Positions 37,205 through 49,340 of a stretch of 64,000 nt of DNA are shown piece by piece. A program made the translations under genes and the position numbers. The stretch is from the NCBI RefSeq assembly GCF_034702125.1, contig NC_085875.1, forward strand, positions 42,957,270 through 43,021,269, written 5' to 3'. Position 1 is the first letter of the stretch, and the number at the start of each line of letters is the position of its first letter. Below the pieces are notes generated by a model. It was given only the letters and a program-made list of their open reading frames with translations. It had not been told where the DNA came from and did not search any database. This DNA is from Engraulis encrasicolus (lineage: Eukaryota > Chordata > Actinopteri > Clupeiformes > Engraulidae).

Positions 37205-40200
37205 ACTGTAGTGGTAATGTACAATATGTGGCTTACACAAATATGACTCCTGTATGAAAAATTAACATTGAGTCCTTAATTACTGGCACATGTCATGCCA
37301 TATTTGCTTGAATAGTACTGTAGTTATTACAGTGAGTGAGAAGAAAGTTGCATGTGTTGTTGGGCAGTAAGAGATTGAAGTTGCCCTGTTACACTTACAA
37401 GATACAGTGTTCTAGATATGTTGTGAAACAGTGCATGCTTTGCAGGCTATGTAACCATAGGAAGCAAGTAACTACTCATTCTAGAAGATCTAGCTCAGGG
37501 AAAAAAGCTCTTTCATGAGACCATCCAAACAGATGCACCTGTATCCAGGTGCATCGCAAAAGCTGGCATGCTTTGGAAACAATGACTTAATAGGACGAGA
37601 CATGTCCAACATATCTGAGGCCAGTTATGCATGTCCTGTCAGCACCCGAAAGCCATACATCAACAGCAGAACTGTTGGACTTAGATAAATGAGAGTGAAA
37701 TAGCAACAGATTAGGTTTGAGAGCATTATGGAGCTCCCAATGAAAATGGCAGAGGGGTATCCATTGCACTTCACAGGTGGGGGCTAAGATCTTCCGCTCA
37801 TTCAGGGCCCTGCCAGGTAACGCTGTGCCAAAGGTGTTGAAAGGCACCAAAGCCCTGGTGTTAAGCCCTGGCACCTCCCTTTCTGCAAACAAACGACCGC
37901 TTCTTAATGCTGCAAGTGTCACAGGAGAAAAGGAGAAAGAAAAGAACCCTATACTGATTTATGGCTACCTTCTGGGAATGTTCTACAGAATATAAAAGCA
38001 CGAAGATAGTTCTGCAGTTTTTTGCAACTCACAATGGAGTTGCTGAGCAAGTTATACTATAAGCCCTGGTACGAGCACCTCAGTCGTTAACACACACGTT
38101 TGATCATTGTGGGAATGGTGTGGGCTTTAGTGATACGTATGATTTGCTTTCTGTGACTAAACACGGCGTATGGTCTGCCAAGCAAGAATAAAGAACTGCA
38201 CCGGAAATGGCTCAGCATACTTTAGTGAATTTCCATGAACTTTCAGGGCTGAAAGATTTCAGGCATCGTGCCTGAAGTCAGGCATGGGACATAGTCATGA
38301 TAACATTGAAATCTTGTGATGACTTCAGGCATATACGTGTACTTACTTTCTGCTCTCTGCCCTGCATTGTTCTTCTCTGTGTGCATTGGTGTGTATTTAA
38401 AAGAACATTTGTATACGGTACTAATTATTCAGGAATTCAAATACATTTAGTGGCCATGTAGACAGCAACAGTATGTCAGGAACTTGAACCAAACTGTCAG
38501 TGACGTTGCATTGGTCACATTATAAACCTCAGATAATCTGACCCCCTGGTGATACTGCTGCCCATGACAAATGGAAATCTAGCTAATATGGCACATGCCT
38601 AATAGTGTGTTATCTTGAGACAGTACTGTCTGCTCTACATTATCAATCTTAACCAGAATTATCACCAGACTACCCTTCAGCTAAGACATAGTTTTCTGCA
38701 GTGTCTGTCTGGCTGAACTGTATACACTGAACAAATCATCTTCAGAAACTTGCCCATTGATCAGGCTTATTGATCAGACATCCCTACAGATGGAGGAAGG
38801 AGCTTTGCTTCATAATGTCTGCATCTCAATGAAACAGTGGTTTGGAAATAAATGGAGTTGTCTTGACCATTCGTGCTGTAGGCACAATATGACAAAGCCT
38901 TTAATGACATCAATCAACCCTGCACACTAAATCATATGATCTTGCACTTCACTTTTAAGTTAGATATGACTACTGCTTCTAGTAGATGGTACCTTTGATA
39001 TCAGTTAAGTGGATGCAAATAAGTGCACGTGGGAGCACAGAGTTCTTCTTTTGTGTAAAAAAAACCCCATCACACTGGCTGCACTTGTCTTCAGAATCAA
39101 CTCATGATTGCAGTCTTCTTCAACTGTAAACTGTTACGTACCAGTGCAAACATGAAACACCTCATGCCGAGGTGAATGTCTAGGTCTTGGATGAGCCTTC
39201 ACTGTTAGTCCTCAAGTCATCAGCGTTGCTCTGCTCTGTCATAAAAAGACTATTTGCACAGGGATCTTTTGACTTATTGAATAGTGCAGATGGGAAGTGC
39301 AGCACTTGTAAAGGTGTCTGTTGCTCTCAGCATTTCATTGTGTCCTTGTTGAATCAGTCTGAAAATAATCAGCCATTTTTGTGTTTGCTTAACTGCACTG
39401 CCAGCCTTTGTTTAGCAAACAAGATTTACCAGTCACTTGCGATGACAATAGTTTGTGCTTCTTCTCTTTATTTGAGATTATTTGTCTATATTTGGGAACC
39501 ATGAACTAGTATGCCCAACTATCTGACATATCACAGTAATGTATTCAGCTTTAAAAGCTCTATCCATTATGTTAAAAAGTTCACGCTTGTTTGTGTGTTC
39601 CGCGAACCCTAACAAACACGTCCGTGTCAGCTTTCCATTTTATTATTGTGTTATTATGGCAGGTGTCTCAGCCTCGCTCTATGTATGACAGGCAGGGATA
39701 TCCGAGAATAATAAAGCCATAACTTGGTGACGTTATCAGGGAGACGTTGAAAGAAGCAGCGCTCGCACCTGCTGCTTTGGTCTTTAACAGACCCCCCTAA
39801 AGCACTTTATTGCCGCGCTGTCATCCTCTTTCATTTCCCACTTGTTCTAAATTAGCACCCAAGACCAGGTTGCAATCCCCAGGCTAGCGGTAATGTCGCT
39901 TAATGTTGACACAGTGAGCCATTGGCAATTATCTCCTCCTAACATGCAGTGCAGCATTCCCAACTGTTCTCTTCAATATTGGATGTTTTGATTGCTGATA
40001 ATGTACAATCGGTGAGATATGGTGCGTTGGCATAGCAATGGTAGGTTTAAAGGGCTTCATGAGAGAAATGATTAAGACTTTTTTAAGTTTCACATTAGCT
40101 CCTAATACATGCCTAACTATCTGCATAAAACTTATGTGACTTGTGCTATGTCACATGTTAAGCAAAATCAATAATTTGTTTGGTGTGTATTCAATAGAAA

Positions 40201-40206
40201 AAAAAT
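37205..40206. other. Intergenic, no gene seen
   Basis: Three kilobases without long repeats or supportable exons. The longest open frames (about 105-111 codons at 37587-37922 and 39187-39504) lack motifs. Confidence 0.4.
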
Positions 40207-40284
40207 GTCTGCACACTTAAATCCCCTTTGTGTTCTTTTTAATAAGTGAATAGGCCAAGCTTTCGGTCTACTGACCTTGCTCAG
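40207..40284 (-). repeat. Dispersed repeat with hammerhead-like core, copy 3
   Basis: On the minus strand: CTGAGCA (40284-40278), an extra A, GGTC paired with GACC around AGTA, then GAAAG, an A-rich stretch and AAGTGTGCAGACAT. The paired bases differ from the other two copies while pairing is kept. G8 of the hammerhead consensus is C here, which would inactivate a real ribozyme. Confidence 0.62.
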
Positions 40285-40570
40285 GGCTCAGTTTGGTGTG
40301 TATTCAAAAATGTCTTGCCAATTTATTGTTTATTGCCAATAATGCCATTATTATTGATAAAATTAGGAGGATCTTGTGGGCCTTTCAGTTAGCTCAACAT
40401 GTCTTATACGTTACTTATACAGAGCAATTTGGCATGTATTGCTAGCTAACATGTCAACCTTCTTCTTAATTATTACCTATATATGCTGTTGCGACTTACA
40501 CTATTATTACATTACATGACATTTAACTCCCGCTGTTATAACCAAATGGACTTATACAGTTAATTAGGTA

Positions 40571-40705
40571 CAGGGTATTGGTTACAGTCCATGCCACAAT
40601 GTGCACTTCAGCCATGGATGAAGGTGCTGGTAAGGGTGGGATTTGAACCCGCAACCCTCTGATCTAAAGGCCAGCACTCTAACCACTGAGCCATGGCTGC
40701 CCCAC
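40571..40705 (-). mobile_element. tRNA-derived SINE head
   Basis: On the minus strand: TGGGGCAGCCATGGCTCAG, an A box TGGCTCAGTGGTTAGAGTG and a B box GCGGGTTCAAATCCCA (40637-40652 on the + strand), spaced as in a tRNA gene. It continues into a non-tRNA body (ACCAGCACCTTCATCC). There is no anticodon-stem or acceptor closure, so it is a SINE rather than a functional tRNA gene. Confidence 0.75.
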
Positions 40706-42559
40706 AGACTGAACAATAATAAGGTCCAAAATCTGCTCACAAGAATACTGTATACAGTGTACTGTAGTATTGAATATTAGACTACATCATGTAAGGATGT
40801 AAGACTGTAGTTACCATTTTGATGGTTTCTGTTATTGGCATCTCAAAACTATTCATTTCATTGTGGTCTCATTACAAACAGTGCAAAACATGTACACAGG
40901 TATAGGCAAAGGACCCTAACATTTTCAACAAAGCCATCATATGTGAGGTTTAAAAAAACAGCCATTTAATACCCATTTGCATCTTAAATTAACTGAGGCA
41001 AACGTCACATTTGCCTCAAAAAATTACCCAAAACTAATGTTTGCTGACATAAAGACTATGCTTTGTCACCATCTTGTGTTGGTGCTGTTTTACTACATGG
41101 GTAGTATGGGAGTCTAATGAGGCAAAGTAAAATATGGCAGAAACATTTACCTACTATGTCAGTTTTAATTGTATAATTTAATGTTGACAAGACACTGAAT
41201 TAAATCCATTTATTTCGTTATGAGGGCTCAACATTCTTTTCTCAACATTGCACTAACTCTCTCATGTACTCAAAAATGTTCACAAGTTCTCTAGATAATG
41301 CAAAATAATGTATGACTTAAAAGTTGTATTTATGAACACATTTTGATATTTGCATAATATATTTTGGCAAGTTTTTGATGCCAGACCAAGGTAGGCCTAC
41401 AGTACAGTTGCAGTACAAAGTACAGTTGCAGTAGCACTTTCATGTAGGATACTGTCACTTCAGGAGTTACAAGTGAGAGCCACTGAGGGCTGCACTGCCA
41501 CTCAATTACTGTATTGTTAAGAGTGGCAGTCGTAAAGGAAAAGACCACCATTTGGTCCATCTCCCCTCAAGTGTAATTCAAGCTGTTAAGTATTGAACTT
41601 ACTATAAGGGGAGGTGGGAAATGAGCACATTTCCGGAAATTCTGTACTGTTCCTGAAATGTGCTGAGTAGCGAGCCATTGTCTACCTCACTTTATGGAAA
41701 AGCTGCAAGCTCTGGCAACAGGGGACCTATTACAAACATGACAGACACATAGGGAGTATTCTGAAAGGCAGGGAATTGACAGTCCTCTGTGTCAGCAAAG
41801 GGAAGCAAAGGACCACTTTCAAAAGTGCAACAGCTCCCTCTTCTGGTAATTGAGTATCACGGGTGTTGACTATGTCGTGTAAAGTGTTGGGTAGTAGTGA
41901 TGGTAATGGTATGTGTACACTATTGTATTTAAGATTTGCCCAACAAATGCATACAAGTCTGACTTTGTATTATTATCAATACATAAAAGGATAAATATTA
42001 TTGGGCAGCTTGATTGCCACGTAAGTATCACAAAGTACACACATGATTACAAATATGGAAAAAATATGGAGTAACTATCAGTCTGTAGAGAAGAGCAGTT
42101 TGGGCCTTAAATCCACAGAGGTACTTGGCACCGCTGGCGCCGCTTCCTCAAATTGGTCCTACCTCTAACAACATAGTAAAATCACCACTGTTTGATGACT
42201 CTGGTACAATGATCAATTTCACAACTGAAATGGTCACATCTGTACAGTAATGCATCTTCCCTTGACATAGAAATAGTAAATTGTACATGAAATATAGTTT
42301 CTTATCTCATCTCTAAACATATCAGCATACCCTTAATAACAAGCATGTTATTAATAAGAACTTCACTGCACTAACATGGAGACTATGAGAGAAAAGCCAT
42401 TGACATATACTTTTAGCCTTGAACCCTATAGTTTTAACTTCCCCTTCCCCTTCATTTTTATCACTTTATGTACTCAAAGTTTTCTAAGCTCCTTTTATGT
42501 GTCTTATATAGTCAATGCTGCCAGTGCTGCAACTGTACACTGTATGCAGATGTTTTATT
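40706..42559. other. Intergenic, no gene seen
   Basis: AT-rich DNA with no long microsatellite and no exon-like structure. Confidence 0.4.
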
Positions 42560-42716
42560 TCCTTTATATTGAAATGCTATGTGTTACTAATATGCTACTT
42601 TCTTTATTCATCTTGCTATTTTTATTCTAACCAGCCTCTGTGCAGCACTTTGGTCAGTTTTGTACTGTTTTAAATGTGCTTTAGAAATAAAAATTACTTA
42701 CTTACTTACTTACTTT
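42560..42716 (+). mobile_element. 3' tail of a non-LTR retroelement
   Basis: Reads GCAGCACTTTGGTCAGTTTT, then TTTTAAATGTGCTTTAGAAA with an AAATAAAAA end, followed by a tandem TTAC tail (about 42697-42716). Such a phrase with a short tandem tail is common at the 3' ends of L2/RTE-type LINEs or their SINEs in teleosts. The 5' border was not found. Confidence 0.45.
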
Positions 42717-43443
42717 GACCAATTTAGTACATACAGTGAACAGCTGGCATAGATTGTGCATCGGAATCTCCGTGAGTGCTGTGCTGGGCTGGGCATGTGA
42801 AAGTAATATTGTTTGTGGCATGCATGCGTGCTCAGACGTAGTACCAGCACATGGATCCAATCAATAGAATTGACATGGAATGAATTTGTGAATTTGTGAA
42901 CCACCAAATGATGCATGAGGTGTGGCTCTGTCAGATTGTTGCTCACAAGATTTAAACAAATGAGAAGTGAAACAACAGTTTTTCAGCAGGTAGAGTTGAG
43001 GCTGTTTAGTTGGAGTCGTGACTTTTAGAAGGAAAAGTGTTAAAATACCCCCCCCCCCCATTAAACCACGTTTTTAAAGAAATAATTTATTACATAATAA
43101 CAATTATTAATTTAAATACAGTATAAATGCATCTATCGCACCTTCGTGTCAATGGAGAAGCTTATGGTTCCAGATTTGGTTCCAAAAGATGAAAAATGTA
43201 GTTTAAATCAGATGGGACAAAATGTTAAATCAGACGGGACATTTTCCTTTATCGTCACTTTTCAGGGGGAATGTGGTTGAAAATAGGAAGATATGTTTTA
43301 TTGATCCTAAGATGAACAAGAGCAATCAAAGATGACAAAAGTGGCCCGCTGGCCAAAGCTAGATGTGTGTGAATTTATGGAGTGTGTTTGAGTCAATGTG
43401 TGTTTTGACGCCCTCTGCAGACAAGACTTAACACAAGTGGCCA
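42717..43443. other. Intergenic, no gene seen
   Basis: Mixed sequence including a C homopolymer at about 43050-43059. No supportable feature. Confidence 0.4.
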
Positions 43444-43544
<101 letters not shown>

Positions 43545-43789
43545 CATTGCAATACCTGGTCAAACCCCCTCTGGGGTAACCTGACTCTCCAAATGGATGG
43601 GTAAAAGAAATTATGCACACTACATGAACAAACAGACAATTAAGGAGAGCTCACAGTAAGCAACATACAACATAATAAAATATTGTTAGTGTATAAGATG
43701 GACATTTTTTTGCATCTTTTGCACAACTTTTTTCTACAGATCTCAGTGCACTATGTGCACTGTACACTGACTGTCAGTGCACTGACACA

Positions 43790-43885
43790 AGTGTGTGATT
43801 TGAGACATAGGCAAGGACTCGAACCTGGCTTCAAACGAGAGATGAGAGGCCCAAGTACACATAGTTTTCATCTTTAGCTGCCCTA
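43790..43885 (-). mobile_element. Possible tRNA-SINE fragment
   Basis: On the minus strand, AGCCAGGTTCGAGTCCTTGC matches a B box with tRNA-SINE flanks, preceded by GGGCAGCTAAAGATG. The A box is not clear. Weak call. Confidence 0.35.
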
Positions 43886-44950
43886 CATCTATGAAGTTGC
43901 TCAGTGCCATTGTAGCTCTTGAAGTGCACCATAGCGAATTCAGATGTGCCTTTCACCCTGCTACAATTTGAGGCACCGCTGCAACGACTTTGGGAAAAAT
44001 ATTTGAAGGTTAGAAAAACGTAGTGTTGCTTTAAGTCAGGACAAGTATGTGTATGTCCAAGCAGGACTATCAATCTTTTGTGAAAATACACAGTGCAGTG
44101 CAAGTGTGGGAAAGGATTTTTTTCTCCATATACTGCATAAACCTCAAAGAACCATCCCTTCCCCAAAGTCCAGCATTTGAGAGGAAATATTTTGAAGCTG
44201 AATATGCATCTGGGGGCTATCAAAGACTTTTCGCTATTTCTCCCTTCTTTTTCTCTGTCAGGCCGCGTTCCACTAATGGCGACTGATCATAGTTAAGCTT
44301 AGAGGCAAATGACTCCTAATCCACAAGGGCTGCATTTGGTTACCTATGGGAAATACTATCCAGCAATCCCCTCGTGTTCCCTTCAACTTCTCCCAGATCA
44401 GTCCAATATATATTAATCCTCCCATTTATCTTTGTCAACGGAGGACTAAAAAATCATTTGGCGGAGAGTAAATAAAAGGAGGAGAGGAAGAGAAGAGAGG
44501 AGTTCTTAAAGACAACAGAAGGCAGGTGGTGGACATCTCAGTGTCGTCTCCCTCCCCTGCAAGACTAGCATGGCTAATAAGCTGCTTTGCATTTCAAATC
44601 AGCTCACACTTGTCTCTCTGATTAACATTGCAAGCCCCCCCCCCCCACGCCCACGCCGATATGGTATTTTTAAATAAACAAGGGGTTGGGTCAAACAGTT
44701 TGGTTTTGGTTCTGGTTCGTGGCACGTTTACAAAGAGCTGTCATACAGGTGCTGTATTAAGTGCACTTAAATTATATGCTAATCATAGTTAAATAACCAT
44801 AGTCATGAGTCATCATAGATTAGACTGTGTGGAATTTAAAAACATGTTTAACATTAAAGTTTAAGACTTGACATCACTTTGACCTTAGTCCAACCTATGA
44901 CGTCTTAAATGGCCTATTCTTTTAGCAATAGCCTACGGCGGAAAAAGCCC
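43886..44950. other. Intergenic, no gene seen
   Basis: Overlapping opposite-strand open frames (43831-44223 minus, 44047-44286 plus) without motifs. Poly-C run at about 44636-44646. Confidence 0.4.
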
Positions 44951-46074
44951 TATACAGGTCCTTCTCAAATAATTAGCATATTGTGTTTAAGTATTTTTTT
45001 CCCCATAATGTAATGATAAAAAATAAACTTTCATATGTTTTAGATTCATTGCACACCAACTGAAATATTTCAGGTCTTGTATTGTTTTGATATTGATGAT
45101 TTTGGCATACAGCTCATGAAAACCCAAAATTCCTATCTCAAAAAATTAGCATATCATGAAAAGGTTGTCTAAACAAGCTATTAACCTAATCATCTGAATC
45201 AACGAATTAACTCTAAACACTGGTAAAAGCTTCCTGAGGCTTTCAAAAGTCCCAGCCTGGTTCATTACTCAAAACCGCAGTCATGGGTTAGACTGCTGAC
45301 CTGACTGTGTTTACAGTAACATTGAAGTCAATGGCAGTGGCATTGCATGAGGGTTATGGAAGCCCAGATATCATTGATGCTTAGCTGTCAGCTGTTTTTT
45401 GTTCTTTGATCTGGTGACCCACACTTTCCTCTTCATTATACCCCATAGATTTCTATACCACACTTAGGTACTTTGGTGGTTATGGTGGACATTCTAAATC
45501 ACCAGACAGAACATTCCATTGAGTTTTAATGGGGTTTCATTTCTGGCAAATTAGAATGTCCATAACCACCAAAGCACCAAAACGTGGTATGGAAATCTAT
45601 GGGGTATAATGAAGAGGGAAGTGTGGATCACCAGATCACACAACAAAAAACAGCTGACAGCTAAGCATCAAGGAAAGCTGGGCTTCCATAACAATCATGC
45701 AATGCCACTGCCATTGACTTCAATGTTAAACGTAGTCAGGTCGGCAGTCTAACCCATGACTGCGGTTTTGAGTAATGAACCAGGCTGGGACTTTTTAAAG
45801 CCTCAGGAAGCTTACCAGTGTTTAGAGTTAATTCATTGATTCAGATGATTAGGTTAATAGCTTATTTAGACAACCTTTTCATGATATGATAATTTTTTTA
45901 GATAGGAATTTTGGGTTTTCATGAGCTGTATGCCAAAATCATCAATATTAAAACAATACAAGACCTGAAATATTTCAGTTGGTGTGCAATGAATCTAAAA
46001 CATATGAAAGTTTATTTTTTATCATTACATTATGGGGAACACAATATGCTAATTATTTGAGAAGGACCTGTATA
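44951..46074. mobile_element. 1.1-kb palindromic Tc1-derived element
   Basis: The arms begin TACAGGTCCTTCTCAAATAA at 44953 and, as reverse complement, at 46072, each flanked by TA (44951-44952, 46073-46074), the Tc1/mariner target duplication. Each arm is about 540 bp, with a small unpaired centre near 45505-45545. Both arms contain the block CCCAGCCTGGTTCATTACTC followed by ATGGGTTAGACTGC (ATG at 45283-45285, and 45757-45755 on the minus strand). This corresponds to the start of a vertebrate Tc1-like transposase gene but carries the same TAG at the third codon. The left arm has one extra short insert after TTGTG (about 44985-45000). The element looks like two Tc1 5' ends joined head to head. 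Non-autonomous. Confidence 0.88.
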
Positions 46075-47384
46075 CATTGGCATTGAGAGCACAAGGAATT
46101 GTTTTTCTTGAAGGTCTATTTTACGAGAAACATAATTACTATGGCTATTACTGTATTTCAGATATAGGACATGTCATATGTATGAAACCATGTCTTTTTT
46201 TTTACATGACAAATGACAAAGAAAACAACAATGCATTGATGTAAACATCATAACAAATAAGTGATATTAATGGCCTTTATGTGATGAGTAGCTTGGTGTG
46301 GAATGCAGTGAAAGGTGAAGACAGATATGAAAAATACCCTACTGAGTCCTTAGTTTCAAATAGTACACAAGAAATGGCCCAGGTCAACCTCCCCAAACAA
46401 CCCCTGTGATTCTCGTCACAGCTCAGAGTTCACAGCAATGACCTTCTTCTACATAGTTGTTAGAAACCTAAATAAACAGTTTCCCAGCCACTTACACAGG
46501 ATGCTACAATAAACTTAGGCTGAGAATGCATCCTAGATCCACTGTAATTTCATGCACATGGCATTTTATATTTTTTGTTTGTGGCAAAGATGGGAAAGCA
46601 GTTTTGACATCATCACATTTTGTATGAAAACAAACAAAACATTGGATATTATGGGACTTGATTTTTTATTTGGAAAGAAAATAACATCTGAATCGCAGAT
46701 GCACTGAGGACGGTCTGCAATAGCAGGTGTGAACACAGAAAATGAAAAAAAGAGAGATTCACATTTCTTGGAAAAAGTCCCATTTCACATTCTTTCTGTC
46801 CTTTTGTCAATGTTATTTATTTTTCTGTCCAAGATTTATATGCTGCCATCTGCTACTGGGGTTGTGCTGTTCTCGGACCCTGATTATTTACCCAGAAAAA
46901 ATATGGCGGTGAAAAATTCATGCCTGCCTCCCTGGCTGCCTTGCCTGCCTGCGTGCCGGCCGTGTCTGTCTGACCTCTGGGTTGGCTGCTGGGCAGGATG
47001 GGAAAACAGGATCTGTGTCACTGGGAGATGAGGTCAGCCATGCCATAAGGCTGGCGGGGGCTGCAGGGCCATACTGTCACATCTCTGGCCCAACCTCCAT
47101 TAGCCTCCTTGAGGCAGGAGAAAGGAGGTAGAAAGAATAGGGCAACACAAGACATTCCACACTAACACAGCAGCGTACAGTAACACAGCTTTTTTGATTG
47201 AGGCTTTTTAGGATGCTTCCAGTGCATCCCAAAGACTGAACCAATTGTTGAGGGGAATATGCCACATGACAGAAAAAGGCTGAATACCCTGTTACAGTAT
47301 TTCTCAATTGGTTTTGTACATTTCTCGAATCTCTCTCGCAATTTGCAAAACATAATATTCATTCTCAAAACAGCTTTAACAAAT
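46075..47384. other. Intergenic, no gene seen
   Basis: AT-rich to 46.7 kb, then a CTGCCTGCCTCCC-rich patch (46920-46975). An open frame of about 100 codons (46729-47031) has no motif. Confidence 0.4.
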
Positions 47385-47634
47385 CGTGAGCTTAGAATTA
47401 TAAGGTTCTATCTCCATTTAGGGTAGTTCTGAGATATTGAGCATCAAAGTTTTTGCATCCCAGCTGTTTAGTGAGATAAAACGATTTTATTTTATTAATA
47501 ACAATGTGAAATAATACTTTTTTTTTACAAAAATAACACCACACAGGCATTAATAAACATGTAATGGGTCAGATTATGTCAAAAACTCAATTTTACCAAA
47601 AATGGAGATAGAACCTTATAATTCTCAGCTCACG
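47385..47634. mobile_element. MITE with about 33-bp TIRs and AAAT flanks
   Basis: A 250-bp element. The left terminus CGTGAGCTTAGAATTATAAG continues GTTCTATCTCCAT and matches the reverse complement of the right terminus with one mismatch over about 33 bases. It is flanked by AAAT on both sides (47381-47384, 47635-47638). The interior is AT-rich and non-coding. The superfamily is not recognised. Confidence 0.75.
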
Positions 47635-48570
47635 AAATGGCAAAACACAGTGGATGACCTGCAAAACCAAGTCTCTTGCTCGAAACCCAAGTTTTTGTGT
47701 CAATGAACATATCAGTGCAAGCAGAATGGTTAGTCATTGTGTCATAGTGTAGTCCGTGTATGGACAAGCTAGTCAAATCAATTTGTCATGTTGTTAATTG
47801 AATAGTACACTCTAGAGGATCTTTTCTGAAGCAAAATGTTGTTTAGATTGGATGGGCAATGTTGTAAATTCAACTTTATATTACATTGATCAGATAAGAT
47901 TGTCCTAGATATGCATTTAGACTATGACCGATTTATTGATAGGTTTTCTCATTGCAAAATAGGAAAAATAGCAAACTCTGGTTGAGGTGTCAAAATGCGC
48001 CCTATACCATCCCTTTTTTACTTGTCTTGCAAGCCCATGTGGAAAAAAAATCTAGAACTGTAAAGCAAAAGAAATTTAAAACAATACACTGATACTGTAT
48101 AAAGTGCACTTACTGTCTTGTGAAATTATAGGGAAATATTGTAATTTTGCGTGGAGCGTAATTATAAAGGCCACATGAGGCAAAGAGTAATATAATGCAG
48201 TACAGTGCCTACTGTTGTATTGTATGCCTGTTTTCTCTATCCCTTATACTGCCTTTGATTAGAGAGAGTCAATATTTACCTGCGAGCAATTTACCAATTC
48301 AGCTCACATTTATAGACAAAAATCCAAATGATACAGTGCTTATCACATTACGACAGCTTGGTAAATCAGAGATCAGAGATGCTGGAGTGTGTCTGGGTCG
48401 GGACAAAATCATGGCATTCATCCAATGACAGTCCAGTTTCGTGGCAATGGAAAAAAAGTACCATGCTGTTCCATTGAAATGCAGAGACGCTCTAACTTCA
48501 GCTGAAGTGCTTGGACCAAGGATTTTCCTTGTTTATTGTTGAAATTGTGCTATATTGTTAGCCTGGGCCC

Positions 48571-48900
48571 ACCGAGAGCGTGCCTATGTTCCCTGGGTCC
48601 TATGTTCCCTGGTCTTTGTATGGGACCGGGGAACTTTTTTTCTAAAAAAGGGTCCTATGTTCCCTGCATTATATCTGACAAGGGGATAAGGCCCAGGATG
48701 CTTGCGCATGCATATTTCTTGCATGAACGGTTGCCATGCATATTTCATGTCAAGTTTGTGCACAGTGGCAGCCTAACCCTATCCCTAATCCTAACCCTAA
48801 CCGTAACCCTAACAACAACCCACGCTCGCCATGCGGCAGCAGTTTACTTGGAAGCAGCGGGGAACATAGAACCTTTTTTTGAAAAAAGGGTTCCAAGTTC
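48571..48900. repeat. Internally repeated element with telomere-like core
   Basis: Three TCCTATGTTCCCT-type phrases (48580-48670) are followed by CTAAAAAAGGGTCC and, about 200 bp on, by the partly inverted GGGGAACATAGAACC and GAAAAAAGGGTTCC. Between them, 48773-48813 holds six degenerate CCCTAA-type units (CTAACCCTA, CCGTAACCCTAAC). It looks like a dispersed repeat. The borders are uncertain and the open frame across it (48536-49093) is probably not a gene. Confidence 0.5.
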
Positions 48901-49127
48901 GCTAAGTTACTTTGTTAGCTACTTTGTTGGTTGCAATGCAATTTCCCATTGGCAACTACCCAAGTTGCTAACTGCTAACAGCTACGCTTTCGAGAAATGC
49001 ACTACAGAATTGTGGGAATGCAAGCCTTGCATTGCAAGGCACAGTCATTGGATTAAAGGTGAGAAAACTCTGTTTGGTAGAGTTGTGCTTTAAAATTACG
49101 CCGCATACGTTTGTGTGATGGATTGAA

Positions 49128-49141
49128 GGGTAACACTTTTT
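49128..49141. repeat. L1 target-site duplication, 3'-flank copy
   Basis: GGGTAACACTTTTT, identical to 54669-54682. It lies at the element's 3' end, where the A-tail (T-run on the + strand) merges with it. Confidence 0.9.
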
Positions 49142-49340
49142 TTTTGTAATTTAAATTTTTATTGATTTTTCTTTTTCCTTAAAGCACAAGTGTTCTCCAC
49201 TTAAGGAGAGAAAAAAACAAAACAAAAACAAAACAAAAAAACAAAAAAAAAAACAAAGAAAGGTAACCACATGGAACCAGGGGAGTTACACGAAAACAAT
49301 GAGTATTTCCATTCTGAGGAGGAAAATAAAAACAAGATCT
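49142..49340 (-). other. L1 3' UTR and A-rich tail
   Basis: Follows the ORF2 stop on the minus strand. It contains a T-rich stretch (+ strand AAACAAAAACAAAACAAAAA-like at about 49210-49256) and a canonical AATAAA signal (49163-49158). It ends in an A-rich tail that runs into the duplicated target site. Confidence 0.8.

Noticed and set aside
40630..40705. Possible functional tRNA gene (A and B boxes on the minus strand)
   Set aside because: The acceptor stem and anticodon arm do not close and homology continues into a non-tRNA body, as in a SINE.
46729..47031. 100-codon plus-strand frame
   Set aside because: No motif. The CTGCCTGCC-rich stretch creates a Leu/Pro/Cys-rich translation typical of spurious frames.
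48536..49093. 185-codon plus-strand open frame
   Set aside because: Most of it lies in a dispersed repeat with internal repetition and telomere-like units. The translation has no coherent domain.
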